Positions 49,548 to 58,566 of a stretch of DNA of 64,000 nt are shown one piece after another. How positions within the stretch are numbered: the first letter of the stretch is position 1; each line of letters opens with the position of its first letter. The notes below the pieces were generated by a model. The model was not told the DNA's origin and did not search any database. It saw only the letters and a program-made list of their open reading frames with translations. Made by a program: the position numbers and the translations under genes. The DNA is from Nonomuraea basaltis (GTDB lineage Bacteria; Actinomycetota; Actinomycetes; Streptosporangiales; Streptosporangiaceae), in NCBI RefSeq assembly GCF_005893125.1, contig NZ_VCJS01000025.1, forward strand, positions 30,068 to 94,067. Reading direction: 5' to 3'.

Positions 49548-51892
49548 CCATCCAGGAGGTCGGTCAGCCGAGGAAGCGCAAGGAGGACGCCAGGCTGCTG
49601 ACGGGGCGCACGCAGTGGACGGACAACCTCTCGCGTCCGGGCCTGCTGCACGTGATGTTCCTGCGCAGCCCGATGGCGCACGCCAGGATCACCAGGGTCG
49701 ACGTGTCGGGGGCGCGTGAGCTGCCGGGGGTCGTGGCGGCGTTCAGCGGCCAGGACTTCGCCGCCGAGCAGGGCAGTCTGCCGTGCGGCTGGGCGGTGAG
49801 CGAGGACATCGTGATCCCGGATCATCCGCCGATGGCGGTGTCGGAGGTCCGCTACGTCGGCGAGGCCGTGGCCTGCGTGGTCGCGACCGACCGCTACAAG
49901 GCCGCCGACGCGCTGGAGGCCATCGAGGTCGACTACGAGCCGCTGGAGCCCGTGCTCGACATGAAGGCCGCGCTCCGGCCGGACAGCCCGAAGGTGCACG
50001 AGGCGGGCAACAAGGCGTACAGCACGAAGATCAACTCGGGTGACATCGAGGCGGCCTTCAGGGACGCGCCCGTGGTGATCGACCGGACCTACATCCAGCA
50101 GCGGCTCATCCCGAGCGCGATGGAGCCCCGGGCGGTCGCGACCGACACGGACGGCGACTCGTACACCGTGTGGTCGGCCACGCAGATCCCGCACGTGCTG
50201 CGGGTCATGCTGGCCGTGATCACCGGCATCCCGGAGCAGAAGCTCCGGGTGATCGCACCGGACGTGGGCGGCGGATTCGGCTCGAAGCTGCAGGTCACCG
50301 CGGAAGAGGTGCTCTGCCTGCTGCTCACCCGCAAGCTGGGCAGGCCGGTCAAGTGGACCGAGTCCCGCTCCGAGGGCAACATGACCGTGCACCACGGCCG
50401 GGACCAGATCCAGCACATCCGGCTGGCGGCCGACGCCGACGGGCGCATCCGGGGCTTGCAGGTGGACCTGCTGGCCGACATGGGCGCGTACCTGATGCTG
50501 GTCACGCCGGGCATTCCGATGCTCGGGGCGGCGCTGTTCAACGCGATCTACAAGATGGACGCGTACGAGTTCGGCTGCACGGGCGTGTTCACCACCAAGA
50601 TGCCCACCGACGCCTACCGCGGCGCGGGCCGGCCGGAGGCGACGTTCGCCATCGAGCGCACGATGGACGAGCTGGCCGCCGAGCTGAACATGGATCCGAT
50701 GGAGATCCGGCGGCGCAACTGGATCAAGCACGAGGAGTTCCCGTACACCACGATCTCGGGGCTCACCTACGACTCGGGCAACTACGAGGCGGCCACGGAC
50801 AAGGCGATGGCGCTGTTCGGCTACGACAAGATCCGCGCGGAACAGGCGGACCGGCGGGACCGCGGCGACCCGGTGCAGCTCGGCATCGGCATCAGCACGT
50901 ACACGGAGATGTGCGGCCTGGCGCCGTCGCGACTGCTCGGCGAGGCCAACTACGCCGTTGGCGGCTGGGAGCACGGGTCGGTGCGCATGCTGCCCACCGG
51001 CAAGGTCGAGGTCGTCACCGGGTCCTCGCCGCACGGGCAGGGCCATGTGACGGCCTGGAGCCAGATCGTGGCCGACGCGCTCGGAGTGCCCTTCGAGGAC
51101 GTGTCCGTACTGCACGGCGACACGGCCGTCTCGCACAAGGGCATGGACACCTACGGCTCGCGCTCGCTGGTCGTGGGCGGCATCGCGGTGCTCAAGGCGT
51201 GCGAGAAGGTCAAGGACAAGGCCCGCGGGCTGGCCGCGCACCTGCTCGAATGCTCCCCTGACGACGTGGAGTTCAGCGGCGGCGCGTTCAAGGTGCGGGG
51301 CACGGACTCGCAGAAGACCATCCAGGAGCTGGCTTACGCCGCTTTCACGGCCCACAGCCTGCCCGATGGGGTGGAGGCGAGGCTCGACTCCGACGCCACG
51401 TTCGACCCGGAGAACTACTCCTTCCCGCACGGCACCCACCTGTGCGCGGTGGATGTCGACACGGAGACGGGCATGGTGAAGATCCGCTCGTACGTGGCGG
51501 TCGACGACGTCGGCAAGGTGGTGAACCCGCTGATCGTCGAGGGCCAGGTGCACGGCGGCATCGCGCAGGGCATCGCGCAGGCGCTGTTCGAGGAGGCCGT
51601 GTACGACGCCGAGGGCAACCTGCTGACCACCACGATGGCCGACTACCTGCTGCCGTCTGCGGCGGACCTGCCGGAGTTCACCCTCGACAGGACCGAATCC
51701 CCGGCGACCAGCAACCCCCTCGGGGTCAAGGGCGTCGGCGAGGCCGGGACGATCGCCTCGACCCCGGCCGTCGTGAACGCCATCGTGGACGCCCTGCGCC
51801 CGCTCGGCATCCACGACGTCCATATGCCGTGCACGCCCGAACGCGTATGGCGCGCCCTGGAAGAACGGGCGCAGGAAGGAGTGCGGCAATGA
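49544..51892 (+). CDS. CoxL-type molybdopterin subunit, form II
   Basis: The 782-residue subunit belongs to the xanthine oxidase/CO dehydrogenase family. The active-site loop reads AYRGAGR (357-363), which defines form II CoxL; form I, the proven CO oxidiser, has AYXCSFR with the Cu-bound cysteine. VGGGFGSK (241-248) and the catalytic Glu in GVGEAGTIAS are present. So it binds Mo-pterin and oxidises some substrate, but CO is not assured. It overlaps its neighbours on both sides by four bases. Confidence 0.93.
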   Translation: MTIQEVGQPRKRKEDARLLTGRTQWTDNLSRPGLLHVMFLRSPMAHARITRVDVSGARELPGVVAAFSGQDFAAEQGSLPCGWAVSEDIVIPDHPPMAVSEVRYVGEAVACVVATDRYKAADALEAIEVDYEPLEPVLDMKAALRPDSPKVHEAGNKAYSTKINSGDIEAAFRDAPVVIDRTYIQQRLIPSAMEPRAVATDTDGDSYTVWSATQIPHVLRVMLAVITGIPEQKLRVIAPDVGGGFGSKLQVTAEEVLCLLLTRKLGRPVKWTESRSEGNMTVHHGRDQIQHIRLAADADGRIRGLQVDLLADMGAYLMLVTPGIPMLGAALFNAIYKMDAYEFGCTGVFTTKMPTDAYRGAGRPEATFAIERTMDELAAELNMDPMEIRRRNWIKHEEFPYTTISGLTYDSGNYEAATDKAMALFGYDKIRAEQADRRDRGDPVQLGIGISTYTEMCGLAPSRLLGEANYAVGGWEHGSVRMLPTGKVEVVTGSSPHGQGHVTAWSQIVADALGVPFEDVSVLHGDTAVSHKGMDTYGSRSLVVGGIAVLKACEKVKDKARGLAAHLLECSPDDVEFSGGAFKVRGTDSQKTIQELAYAAFTAHSLPDGVEARLDSDATFDPENYSFPHGTHLCAVDVDTETGMVKIRSYVAVDDVGKVVNPLIVEGQVHGGIAQGIAQALFEEAVYDAEGNLLTTTMADYLLPSAADLPEFTLDRTESPATSNPLGVKGVGEAGTIASTPAVVNAIVDALRPLGIHDVHMPCTPERVWRALEERAQEGVRQ

Positions 51893-52743
51893 TCCCCGCG
51901 CAGTTCGACTACGTGCGCCCGGATTCGCTCTCCGAGGCGTCGCGGGCCCTGGCGTCGGACGAGGACGCCAAGGTCCTGGCCGGCGGGCAGTCGCTGCTGC
52001 CGCTGCTGCGGCTGCGGCTGACGTACCCGTCGACGCTGGTCGACGTCGGCCGGCTGCCCGAGCTGAAGGGCGTGCACGACCGCGGCGACCACGTGTTCAT
52101 CGGCGCGATGGCCACGCACGATGAGGTCATGCGCTCCGGCGTGGTGAGCGCCGGCTGCCCGCTGGTGGCGCTGGCCGCCGCCCACGTGGCGGACCCGGCG
52201 ATCAGGCACCGGGGCACGTTCGGCGGCTCGCTGGCGCACGCGGACCCGGCGGGCGACATGCCGGCCGTGGTGCTGGCCCTCGACGGTGTGTTCGTGGCCA
52301 GGTCGGCGCAGGGCGAGCGGGAGATCCCGGCCGCCGAGTTCTTCGTCGACTACCTGGAGTCGTCGCTGGGACCCGGGGAGATCCTGCTCGGCGTGAAGAT
52401 CCCGAAGCTGGGCGCGGGCTGGGGCTTCCACTACGAGAAGTTCCACCGGACCGCGCAGGCGTGGGCGATCGTCGGCGTGGCCGCGGCCGTCAGGCGCTCC
52501 AACGGCGCGATCACCGAGGCGAGGATCGGGCTGACGAACATGGGCCCGACGCCGCTGCGCGCCCGCGCGACCGAGACCGCCCTGCAGGGCATGGAGCTGG
52601 GCGATCAGCTGCGGCAGGCGTGCGAGGAGGCGGCGGCGGACACCTCGCCGCCGACGGATCTGCACGCTCAGCCGGACTACCGCCGGCACCTGGCCAGGGT
52701 CCTGACCCACCGCGCGGTGGGCACGGCGGCCGGCGCTATGTGA
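51889..52743 (+). CDS. CoxM-type FAD-binding subunit
   Basis: The 284-residue flavin subunit has the FAD motifs AGGQSLLPLL (residues ~31-40) and TFGGSLAHADPAGD (residues ~110-123). It accepts electrons from CoxS and passes them to a respiratory acceptor. Starts at ATG in an ATGA overlap with the large subunit. The order S-L-M differs from the M-S-L of form I operons and is common for form II. Confidence 0.9.
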   Translation: MIPAQFDYVRPDSLSEASRALASDEDAKVLAGGQSLLPLLRLRLTYPSTLVDVGRLPELKGVHDRGDHVFIGAMATHDEVMRSGVVSAGCPLVALAAAHVADPAIRHRGTFGGSLAHADPAGDMPAVVLALDGVFVARSAQGEREIPAAEFFVDYLESSLGPGEILLGVKIPKLGAGWGFHYEKFHRTAQAWAIVGVAAAVRRSNGAITEARIGLTNMGPTPLRARATETALQGMELGDQLRQACEEAAADTSPPTDLHAQPDYRRHLARVLTHRAVGTAAGAM

Positions 52744-52752
52744 CAACCAACA

Positions 52753-52831
52753 AGAAACCTGCTCGTCAGACTGCCGCCCCTACCGTCGTACCAGGTCGAC
52801 ACCGTAGCGGCAGTCCGCCTAGCAGGTTTCT
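52753..52831. repeat. 79-base interrupted palindrome between coxM and coxG
   Basis: Outer arms AGAAACCTGCT/AGCAGGTTTCT and inner arms GACTGCCGC/GCGGCAGTC are perfect, separated by equal 5-base gaps (CGTCA and CGCCT) and a 29-base loop. The outer arms are less GC-rich than their surroundings. It starts ten bases past the coxM stop. Options are a terminator/attenuator or a miniature inverted-repeat element. Confidence 0.6.
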
Positions 52832-52909
52832 CATCGGCAACGGGGGCGCCTCTTCCGGGCGCCCCCGCCCCGACGTAGGGTCGCAAGCATCGGCAGAAGG
52901 AGCGGATCG

Positions 52910-53626
52910 ATGGCGATGCGGTTCGAGCACGAGTTCACTGTTCCAGTCCCGATCGAGCAGGCCTGGGCCGTGCTGCTCGACGTCGAGCGGGTCGCGCCGT
53001 GCCTGCCCGGGGCGTCGCTGGACACCTACGAGGGCGACGAGTTCACCGGCAGGATGAAGGTCAAGGTCGGCCCGATCATGGTGACCTATCGGGGCTCGGC
53101 CAGGTTCGAGGATGTGGACAAGGACGCCCATACGCTCGCCATCCAGGCGTCGGGCAAGGAGGCCCGGGGCTCCGGCACCGCCTCGGCCACGGTCAAGGCC
53201 CGCATGGCACCGCGCGAGGGGGCCACGGCGGTGAACGTGGAGACGACGTTCAACGTGACCGGGCGGCCCGCGCAGTTCGGGCGGGGCGTGATGGCCGAGG
53301 TGGGCGCGAAGCTCATCGACAAGTTCGCGGCCAACCTGGCCGAGCTGCTCTCCGAGCCCACCGTGGAGGCCACCGCGGCCAAGGAGCCCGCCGCGCCGCC
53401 CCAGCCTGTGCAGCAGGAGGAGGAGCGGCACCTGAGCGCGGTGCCCGCCCCGGAGCAGGACGTGCATCCGGGTGGCACGCTGCGCACGTCGCGCACGCCC
53501 GACGAGGAGGCGCTCGACCTGCTGGAGATCGCCGGGCAGCCGGTGCTGAAGCGGCTGGCGCCCATCGCCGGCGTGGTCGCGGCGCTGCTGATCATCGCCT
53601 GGGTGATTCGTCGGCTTATGCGCTGA
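52910..53626 (+). CDS. CoxG-type SRPBCC protein with C-terminal membrane anchor
   Basis: Residues 1-150 form a CoxG/SRPBCC domain (MRFEHEFTVPVPIEQAWAVL, PCLPGA, FTGRMKVKVGPI), a hydrophobic-pocket fold. A ~65-residue acidic linker follows, and then a hydrophobic helix at ~216-235 (IAGVVAALLIIAWVI) with a basic end. CoxG of Oligotropha recruits CO dehydrogenase to the membrane; in this version the anchor is part of the protein. It follows the S-L-M operon after 166 bases holding a large palindrome. Confidence 0.85.
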   Translation: MAMRFEHEFTVPVPIEQAWAVLLDVERVAPCLPGASLDTYEGDEFTGRMKVKVGPIMVTYRGSARFEDVDKDAHTLAIQASGKEARGSGTASATVKARMAPREGATAVNVETTFNVTGRPAQFGRGVMAEVGAKLIDKFAANLAELLSEPTVEATAAKEPAAPPQPVQQEEERHLSAVPAPEQDVHPGGTLRTSRTPDEEALDLLEIAGQPVLKRLAPIAGVVAALLIIAWVIRRLMR

Positions 53627-53720
53627 TTTTCGGCAAATACTCCATCAAGTCCGGACACTTCCCACCGCCCGGGGGCAGTGCCATCCCCGCAGGTAGTTGG
53701 ACCAGCGGGGGGACTTGGGG

Positions 53721-56363
53721 ATGCCGGACTGCACCGTTGTCGTGATCACTTATAACGACGCGGCCCGCCTGCCCAGGGCCGTACGCTCCGTGCTCGGCCA
53801 GTCGCTGCGCGACCTCGAGGTGATCATCGCCGACGACGCCAGCACGGACTGCACGCCTGAGGTGGCCGTCCGGCTCATGGACGGCGATCCGCGGGTGCGG
53901 TACCTGCGCAGGGGCGTCAACAGCGGCGGGTGCGGGGCGCCGCGCAACGACGGGATCGACGCCGCGGCGGCGCCGTACCTCATGTTCCTGGACAGCGACG
54001 ACGAGCTGCCCAGGCACGCGTGCAAGAGCCTGCTCACCGAGATCGAGCGGACCGGCGCCGACTTCGTGTCGGGGCAGATCTCGCGGCTGTTCGAGGCGAG
54101 CGGGCGGCTGCAGCCGTACTATCCGTCGCTGTTCGCCCGGCGCCGGCTGGTCGAGGGCATCCGCGAGGAGCCCGAGCTGTTCCTCGACTCCTTCAGCACG
54201 AACAAGCTCTACGACGTGGGCCGGCTGCGGGACCGGATGCTGCGCTTCCCCGAGGACATCCACTACGAGGACCACGTCTTCGCCGCCGAGCTGTACGCGG
54301 TGTCGCGCCGGTTCGCGGTCGTGCCGTGGGTGGTCTACCACTGGCACCGGGCACCGGCGAACACCTCGATCTCACTGAGCCTCGACGACATGGAGAACGT
54401 CCGGCAGCGGGTCATCGCGGCCCGGCTGAGCGACGACATCCTGCGCGCGCACGGGGCCGGCGACCTGGTGCCGCACCGGCAGCGCCGGTTCGTGCGGCAG
54501 GACCTGCGGGTCTACCTCAACCCGCTGCCGTCCCGGGATCTGGTGTGGGTCAAGGAGTTCGCCTCCATCGTGCGTCCTTACCTGGAGGAGATCCCGGCCG
54601 AGGTGCTGGACGCGGCCGAGCCGCTGTACCGGGTCTGCTTCCGGCTCATCCTCGACGACCGGATCGAGGACCTGCGGATCGCGGCGGGCTCGCTCACCGG
54701 GCCGCGGGCCGCGCCGCGGGCGGCCACCCGGCTCGGCGGGCGGACGTACTGGGGCACCTCGCCCTCGCCCGGGATGGACATCACCCGGCTGCGGCTGGCC
54801 GAGCTGCCGTTCTCGGCCTCCCGGCTGCGGCACGAGGCCTCGGAGATCGCCTGCGACGGCGAGCGGGTGCGGATGACCGTGCGGACCTACGATCCGTTCG
54901 GCGCGCTGCCGGCGGGCTGGACGGCGTTCCTGCAGCTCGGCAGGGAGCGGATCCCGATCAATCCCGAGCCGTCCGTCGACGGCGGGTACGTCAGCGAGGT
55001 CGCCTTCACGCCCTCCGGCCAGTGCGATCCGCGCATCGGCTTCACCAGGACCTCCGACGGGCACACGACGACCGACCGGATCATCGCCGACCCGCGCACC
55101 CGGCCGATCGAGCTGCCGGGGTGCCGGGTGCGGGTCGAGGGCTTCGCCGCGTATCTGTGCGTGCGGCCCCGCCCGGTCCGGTCCGCGTGGCGGCGGGTCA
55201 GGCGGGCGCTGGTGAGGCGGCTCAGCACGCCGCGGAACAAGCTGCGGGCGTACAAGGTGCTGATCAAGGTGCTGCCGCGGCGCAGGAACCTCGCCTTGTT
55301 CGAGTCCGACGTCGGCAAGGGCTGCAGCGGCAGCCCGCGGGCCATCTACGAGGAGCTGCGTCGGCGGAGGCTGCCGATCAAGGTGGTCTGGTCGGCGGCC
55401 AAGGACCGTGCGCACTTCCCCTCCGACGCGCGGCTCGTGCGGCGCGGGAGCTGGCGTTACGTCTGGACGATGGCGCGGGCCGGGATCTGGGTGGACAGCC
55501 ACGGGTTCCCGCTGGACTACCCGAAGCCGCGCGGCACCCGGTACCTGCAGACGTGGCACGGGCAGGGCATCAAGTCGATCGGGTTCGACGCACCTGACCT
55601 GCGTGCCGACTTCGACAAGCCGCGGGCCCGGTGGCGGGCGGCAGTGGCGCGGTGGGACGCGCTGGTGTCGCCGAGCGCGGAGTTCTCGCGGATCTTCGTG
55701 CCGTCCAACGGGTACGCGGGCAAGGTCTACCGCTACGGGACGCCCAGGTGCGACGCGCTGGTCAGGGGCGAGGCGGCCGGCGACGCGCGAGAGCGGCTGG
55801 AGATCCCGCCTGGGCGAAAAATCCTCCTTTATGCGCCTACGTACAGGGATCGGGTGAAGGGCAGTGGCAAGTCCGTACGGGTGGATCTGGAGCTGATGGC
55901 CGACGAGCTGGCCGGCGACTGGGTGCTGATCCTGCGTACGCACCCGGTCGAGCGCTACAGCCCGCCCGAGCACCTGAGGCACTTCGTCCGGCCGGCCGGG
56001 TCCTATCCCGAGATCAACGACCTGATGCTGGCCTCGGACGCGCTGCTGACGGACTACTCGTCGGTGATGTGCGACTACGCGCTCACCGGCCGGCCGATGG
56101 TGTTCTTCATCGACGACTGGGACGACTACCGGTTGTCGGAGCGCGGCGTGTACCACGACCTGCCCGCCATCGCCCCTGGCCCGTGCGTCACGACGACCGA
56201 GGAGCTGGTGGACGTGATCAGACGGCTGCCCGACGTCCACGCGTCCTACGCCTCACGGTACGCGGCCTTCCGCGACCTGTGGTGCGCCGACGAACGCGGG
56301 GACGCGGCCGCCCGCATCGTGGCCGACTTCTTCGAGCCCGGCTCCCCCAGGGGGATCCGGTGA
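53721..56363 (+). CDS. Fusion: GT2 glycosyltransferase + CDP-glycerol glycerophosphotransferase-like (TagF-type)
   Basis: The 880-residue protein joins two enzymes. Residues 1-~220 are a GT2 domain (CTVVVITYNDAARLPRAV, IIADDASTDCT, LDSDDELP). Residues ~540-880 match the TagB/TagF glycerol- or ribitol-phosphate transferases: LQTWHGQGIKSIG, LLYAPTYRD, LRTHPVERY, and NDLMLASDALLTDYSSVMCDYAL. Such proteins build phosphodiester-linked wall teichoic acids. No membrane helix is seen, so it is peripheral at the inner membrane. The ATG at 53721 follows GGGG; a TTG at 53697 is less likely. The next glycosyltransferase overlaps it by four bases. Confidence 0.88.
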   Translation: MPDCTVVVITYNDAARLPRAVRSVLGQSLRDLEVIIADDASTDCTPEVAVRLMDGDPRVRYLRRGVNSGGCGAPRNDGIDAAAAPYLMFLDSDDELPRHACKSLLTEIERTGADFVSGQISRLFEASGRLQPYYPSLFARRRLVEGIREEPELFLDSFSTNKLYDVGRLRDRMLRFPEDIHYEDHVFAAELYAVSRRFAVVPWVVYHWHRAPANTSISLSLDDMENVRQRVIAARLSDDILRAHGAGDLVPHRQRRFVRQDLRVYLNPLPSRDLVWVKEFASIVRPYLEEIPAEVLDAAEPLYRVCFRLILDDRIEDLRIAAGSLTGPRAAPRAATRLGGRTYWGTSPSPGMDITRLRLAELPFSASRLRHEASEIACDGERVRMTVRTYDPFGALPAGWTAFLQLGRERIPINPEPSVDGGYVSEVAFTPSGQCDPRIGFTRTSDGHTTTDRIIADPRTRPIELPGCRVRVEGFAAYLCVRPRPVRSAWRRVRRALVRRLSTPRNKLRAYKVLIKVLPRRRNLALFESDVGKGCSGSPRAIYEELRRRRLPIKVVWSAAKDRAHFPSDARLVRRGSWRYVWTMARAGIWVDSHGFPLDYPKPRGTRYLQTWHGQGIKSIGFDAPDLRADFDKPRARWRAAVARWDALVSPSAEFSRIFVPSNGYAGKVYRYGTPRCDALVRGEAAGDARERLEIPPGRKILLYAPTYRDRVKGSGKSVRVDLELMADELAGDWVLILRTHPVERYSPPEHLRHFVRPAGSYPEINDLMLASDALLTDYSSVMCDYALTGRPMVFFIDDWDDYRLSERGVYHDLPAIAPGPCVTTTEELVDVIRRLPDVHASYASRYAAFRDLWCADERGDAAARIVADFFEPGSPRGIR

Positions 56364-57418
56364 GCGTCGTCTTCGCCTGCATGGACGCCGACACCCTCGG
56401 CGGTATCCAGCAGGTGACGCACACGCTCGCCCAAGGGCTGGCCGGGCGCGGGCATGAGGTGCACGTGATCGGCCTGCACCGGGCCCGCGTGCCGTTCCGG
56501 TACGTGGACCGGCCGCTCTACCACCGCCATGTGATCAGCCCCAGAGAGCCGCGGGGCCGCCTGGGCCGCCGCCGGGCCGACCGGAGGCTGCGGAAGCTGT
56601 TCGCGGCGATCCCGCCGGGCTACGCGGTCATGACCTCGCCGTCCGTGGTGATCAGGCTGTCAGGGCTGCTGCCCACCGGGTTCCGGCCGATCGGGCAGTA
56701 CCACGGCTCGTACGACCACGCCCGCGGCTGCTGGCACTTCGGCTCGATCAGGAAGCGCTATCCGCAGCTCGACCAGGCCCTCTTCCTCAGCGAGGACGAC
56801 GCCTGGCGCTTCTCCGAGCACGCGCTGCTGCCGAACGCCCGGGCGCTGCCGAACCCGCTGGCCGCCTGGCCGCGGGAGATCTCGACGCTCGGCTCGCCCC
56901 GAGTGCTGGGCGTGGGCCGGCTGGAGGGGGTCAAGCGGTTCGACCGGCTGATCAGCGCGTTCGCCCGCGCGGGAGCGCCGCCGCCGTGGAAGCTGCACCT
57001 GATCGGCGACGGCGCCGAGCGGGACCGGCTGCGCGCGCACGCGGCCGGGGAGGGCGTCGGCGACCGCGTGGTCTTCAGGGGGCTGGTGCCGGCCGAGCGG
57101 ATGCCTGCCGAGTACCTGAACGCCTCGGTCCTGGGGCTGACCAGCGAGCACGAAGGGCTGCCCATCGTGCTGCTGGAGTCGGGCGCGCACGGGGTGCCGT
57201 CGGTGGCGTTCGACGTGTCGGGCGGCGTGCGGTCCGCGGGTTCCGTGCTGGTGCCGCCGGGGGACGTGGAGGCGTTCGGGGCCGAGCTGGCCCGGCTCGT
57301 GAACTCGGTGGAGGAGCGGCGGCGTCTGGGGACCTGTGCCCGCGCACGGGCCGAGGCCTTCCGCCTCGACCACGTGCTGGACCGCTGGGAGCGGCTGTTC
57401 GCCCACATGGAGCGCTAA
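56360..57418 (+). CDS. Glycosyltransferase family 4 (GT-B)
   Basis: The 352-residue GT4 enzyme has the N-terminal DADTLGGIQQVTHTLAQGL and the C-terminal donor site RVLGVGRLEGVKRFDRLI with SEHEGLPIVLLESGAHGVPSVAFD (the E-x7-E motif). It uses a nucleotide sugar to extend a surface glycan. Starts at GTG overlapping the TagF fusion (GTGA), so both act on the same polymer. Confidence 0.88.
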   Translation: MSVVFACMDADTLGGIQQVTHTLAQGLAGRGHEVHVIGLHRARVPFRYVDRPLYHRHVISPREPRGRLGRRRADRRLRKLFAAIPPGYAVMTSPSVVIRLSGLLPTGFRPIGQYHGSYDHARGCWHFGSIRKRYPQLDQALFLSEDDAWRFSEHALLPNARALPNPLAAWPREISTLGSPRVLGVGRLEGVKRFDRLISAFARAGAPPPWKLHLIGDGAERDRLRAHAAGEGVGDRVVFRGLVPAERMPAEYLNASVLGLTSEHEGLPIVLLESGAHGVPSVAFDVSGGVRSAGSVLVPPGDVEAFGAELARLVNSVEERRRLGTCARARAEAFRLDHVLDRWERLFAHMER

Positions 57419-57423
57419 CCCTC

Positions 57424-57440
57424 GGGGGGCTCCGCCCCCC
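57424..57440. terminator. Hairpin GGGGGGC-TCC-GCCCCCC after the GT4 gene
   Basis: A seven-base GC stem starting five bases past the stop codon. Probable terminator for the fusion-GT4 operon. Confidence 0.65.
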
Positions 57441-57487
57441 AAGCACCCCCCAAACCGACGACCGCTACGCGGCCCGCCCATTGAAGC

Positions 57488-57510
57488 GTCTGACCGCTGC
57501 GCGGTCAGAC
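57488..57510. terminator. Hairpin at the 3' end of the sulfotransferase gene
   Basis: Perfect 10-base stem GTCTGACCGC/GCGGTCAGAC with a TGC loop. It overlaps the sulfotransferase stop (57505) and probably serves the convergent genes jointly. Confidence 0.6.
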
Positions 57511-58545
57511 GGCGGGCTCGGTCACCTCCGGGCGCTGGCGCGGGACGCCCGCGAGCGAGCGCTGACGCGAGGTGAGCATGGCGGCCACCGGGCTCGGCTC
57601 GCGCAGCCGGTTGAAGCGGTCGCGCATGTGCTTGCGCATGCGGCTGGCCCTGCGCTTCTGCATCGTCTTCTGGCAGGTCGCGATGTGCTCTTTGGACGGC
57701 TTGGGCGCGCCGGTCAGCTCGTACCCCATGGACTCCAGGCGGTCGCCGAGCATGTGCTCGCACAGCTCGATCTCCCAGTCGTCCAGCCGCTTCGCCCAGC
57801 TGCCCACGCGGGTGCGGATGACCTCGCCGTGCGTGTTGCTGTGCCAGACCTTGTGCTGCGGCACCGCCACGCTGGCCGCCTCGCGCGGGGAGATCATCGT
57901 CGGGGAGAATTCCTCTTCCAGGAAGTGGCAGAGCTTCTTCAGCTCGGTCATCGGGTCGTCGGTGAGGTCCTCGTAGCGCAGCTCGAAGTACGTGTCCTCG
58001 GGCAGCGTCCGCCGCAGCCGGCCGCCCGCGTCGATGGCCTCGGCCCAGGTGGAGACGGCGTGGAAGGAGTCCAGGGCGTACCAGGGCATCTCCTTCAGCG
58101 AGGCCACGCAGTCGCGGCCGTCCCTGATGAGGTGGATGAACTGGGCGTCGGGGAACAGCCTGAGCAGCATGTCCACCTGCTTGACGTAGCTGGGCCGCTT
58201 GTCGCCCCAGCGCGGCTTGTCGAACCGGTCGGCGTACATGCGCAAGGCCGTGCCGATCACCGAGCCCAGCGAGCCGGGCCCCTCCACGGACTGCCGGACG
58301 AACTCGTCCTTGTCGATCTTGAGTTCGCGGAACTTCGTGCTGCGGTCGGTCGCGATCCACTCCGCCAGGGCGCGGCGGCGCTGGGGGATCCGCAGGTCTC
58401 CCCACTTGCGGCGCCGGTAATAAGCGGGAACGAGGAAGCGCGTCTCCGGCGGCACCGCCATGCGCGGGTGCGAATGCAGCATGAGCTGGAGCATCGTGGT
58501 GCCGGAGCGCGGACATCCGATGACGAAGACTGGCCGGTCGGACAT
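57505..58545 (-). CDS. Sulfotransferase-family protein
   Basis: The 5'-phosphosulfate loop is at the N-terminus (FVIGCPRSGTTMLQ, residues 7-20), and the 3'-phosphate motif region is LIRDGRDCVASL. Length 346, no signal or membrane helix. It would transfer sulfate from PAPS to a sugar or alcohol acceptor. The setting among polymer-building genes suggests sulfation of a surface glycan or lipid. Its strand differs from the TagF operon; the CDP-alcohol transferase gene lies 21 bases upstream on the same strand. Confidence 0.85.
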   Translation of the reverse strand: MSDRPVFVIGCPRSGTTMLQLMLHSHPRMAVPPETRFLVPAYYRRRKWGDLRIPQRRRALAEWIATDRSTKFRELKIDKDEFVRQSVEGPGSLGSVIGTALRMYADRFDKPRWGDKRPSYVKQVDMLLRLFPDAQFIHLIRDGRDCVASLKEMPWYALDSFHAVSTWAEAIDAGGRLRRTLPEDTYFELRYEDLTDDPMTELKKLCHFLEEEFSPTMISPREAASVAVPQHKVWHSNTHGEVIRTRVGSWAKRLDDWEIELCEHMLGDRLESMGYELTGAPKPSKEHIATCQKTMQKRRASRMRKHMRDRFNRLREPSPVAAMLTSRQRSLAGVPRQRPEVTEPAV

Positions 58546-58566
58546 TTCGTACTAACCCCCGAAAAC

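Noticed and set aside
49514..51889. Very long minus-strand frame opposite coxL
   Set aside because: Antisense shadow rich in Val/Gly/His/Arg; the plus strand holds a full molybdopterin subunit.
49065..53626. Calling the Cox operon a CO dehydrogenase
   Set aside because: The AYRGAGR loop is form II; CO as substrate is unproven, so I kept to molybdenum hydroxylase.
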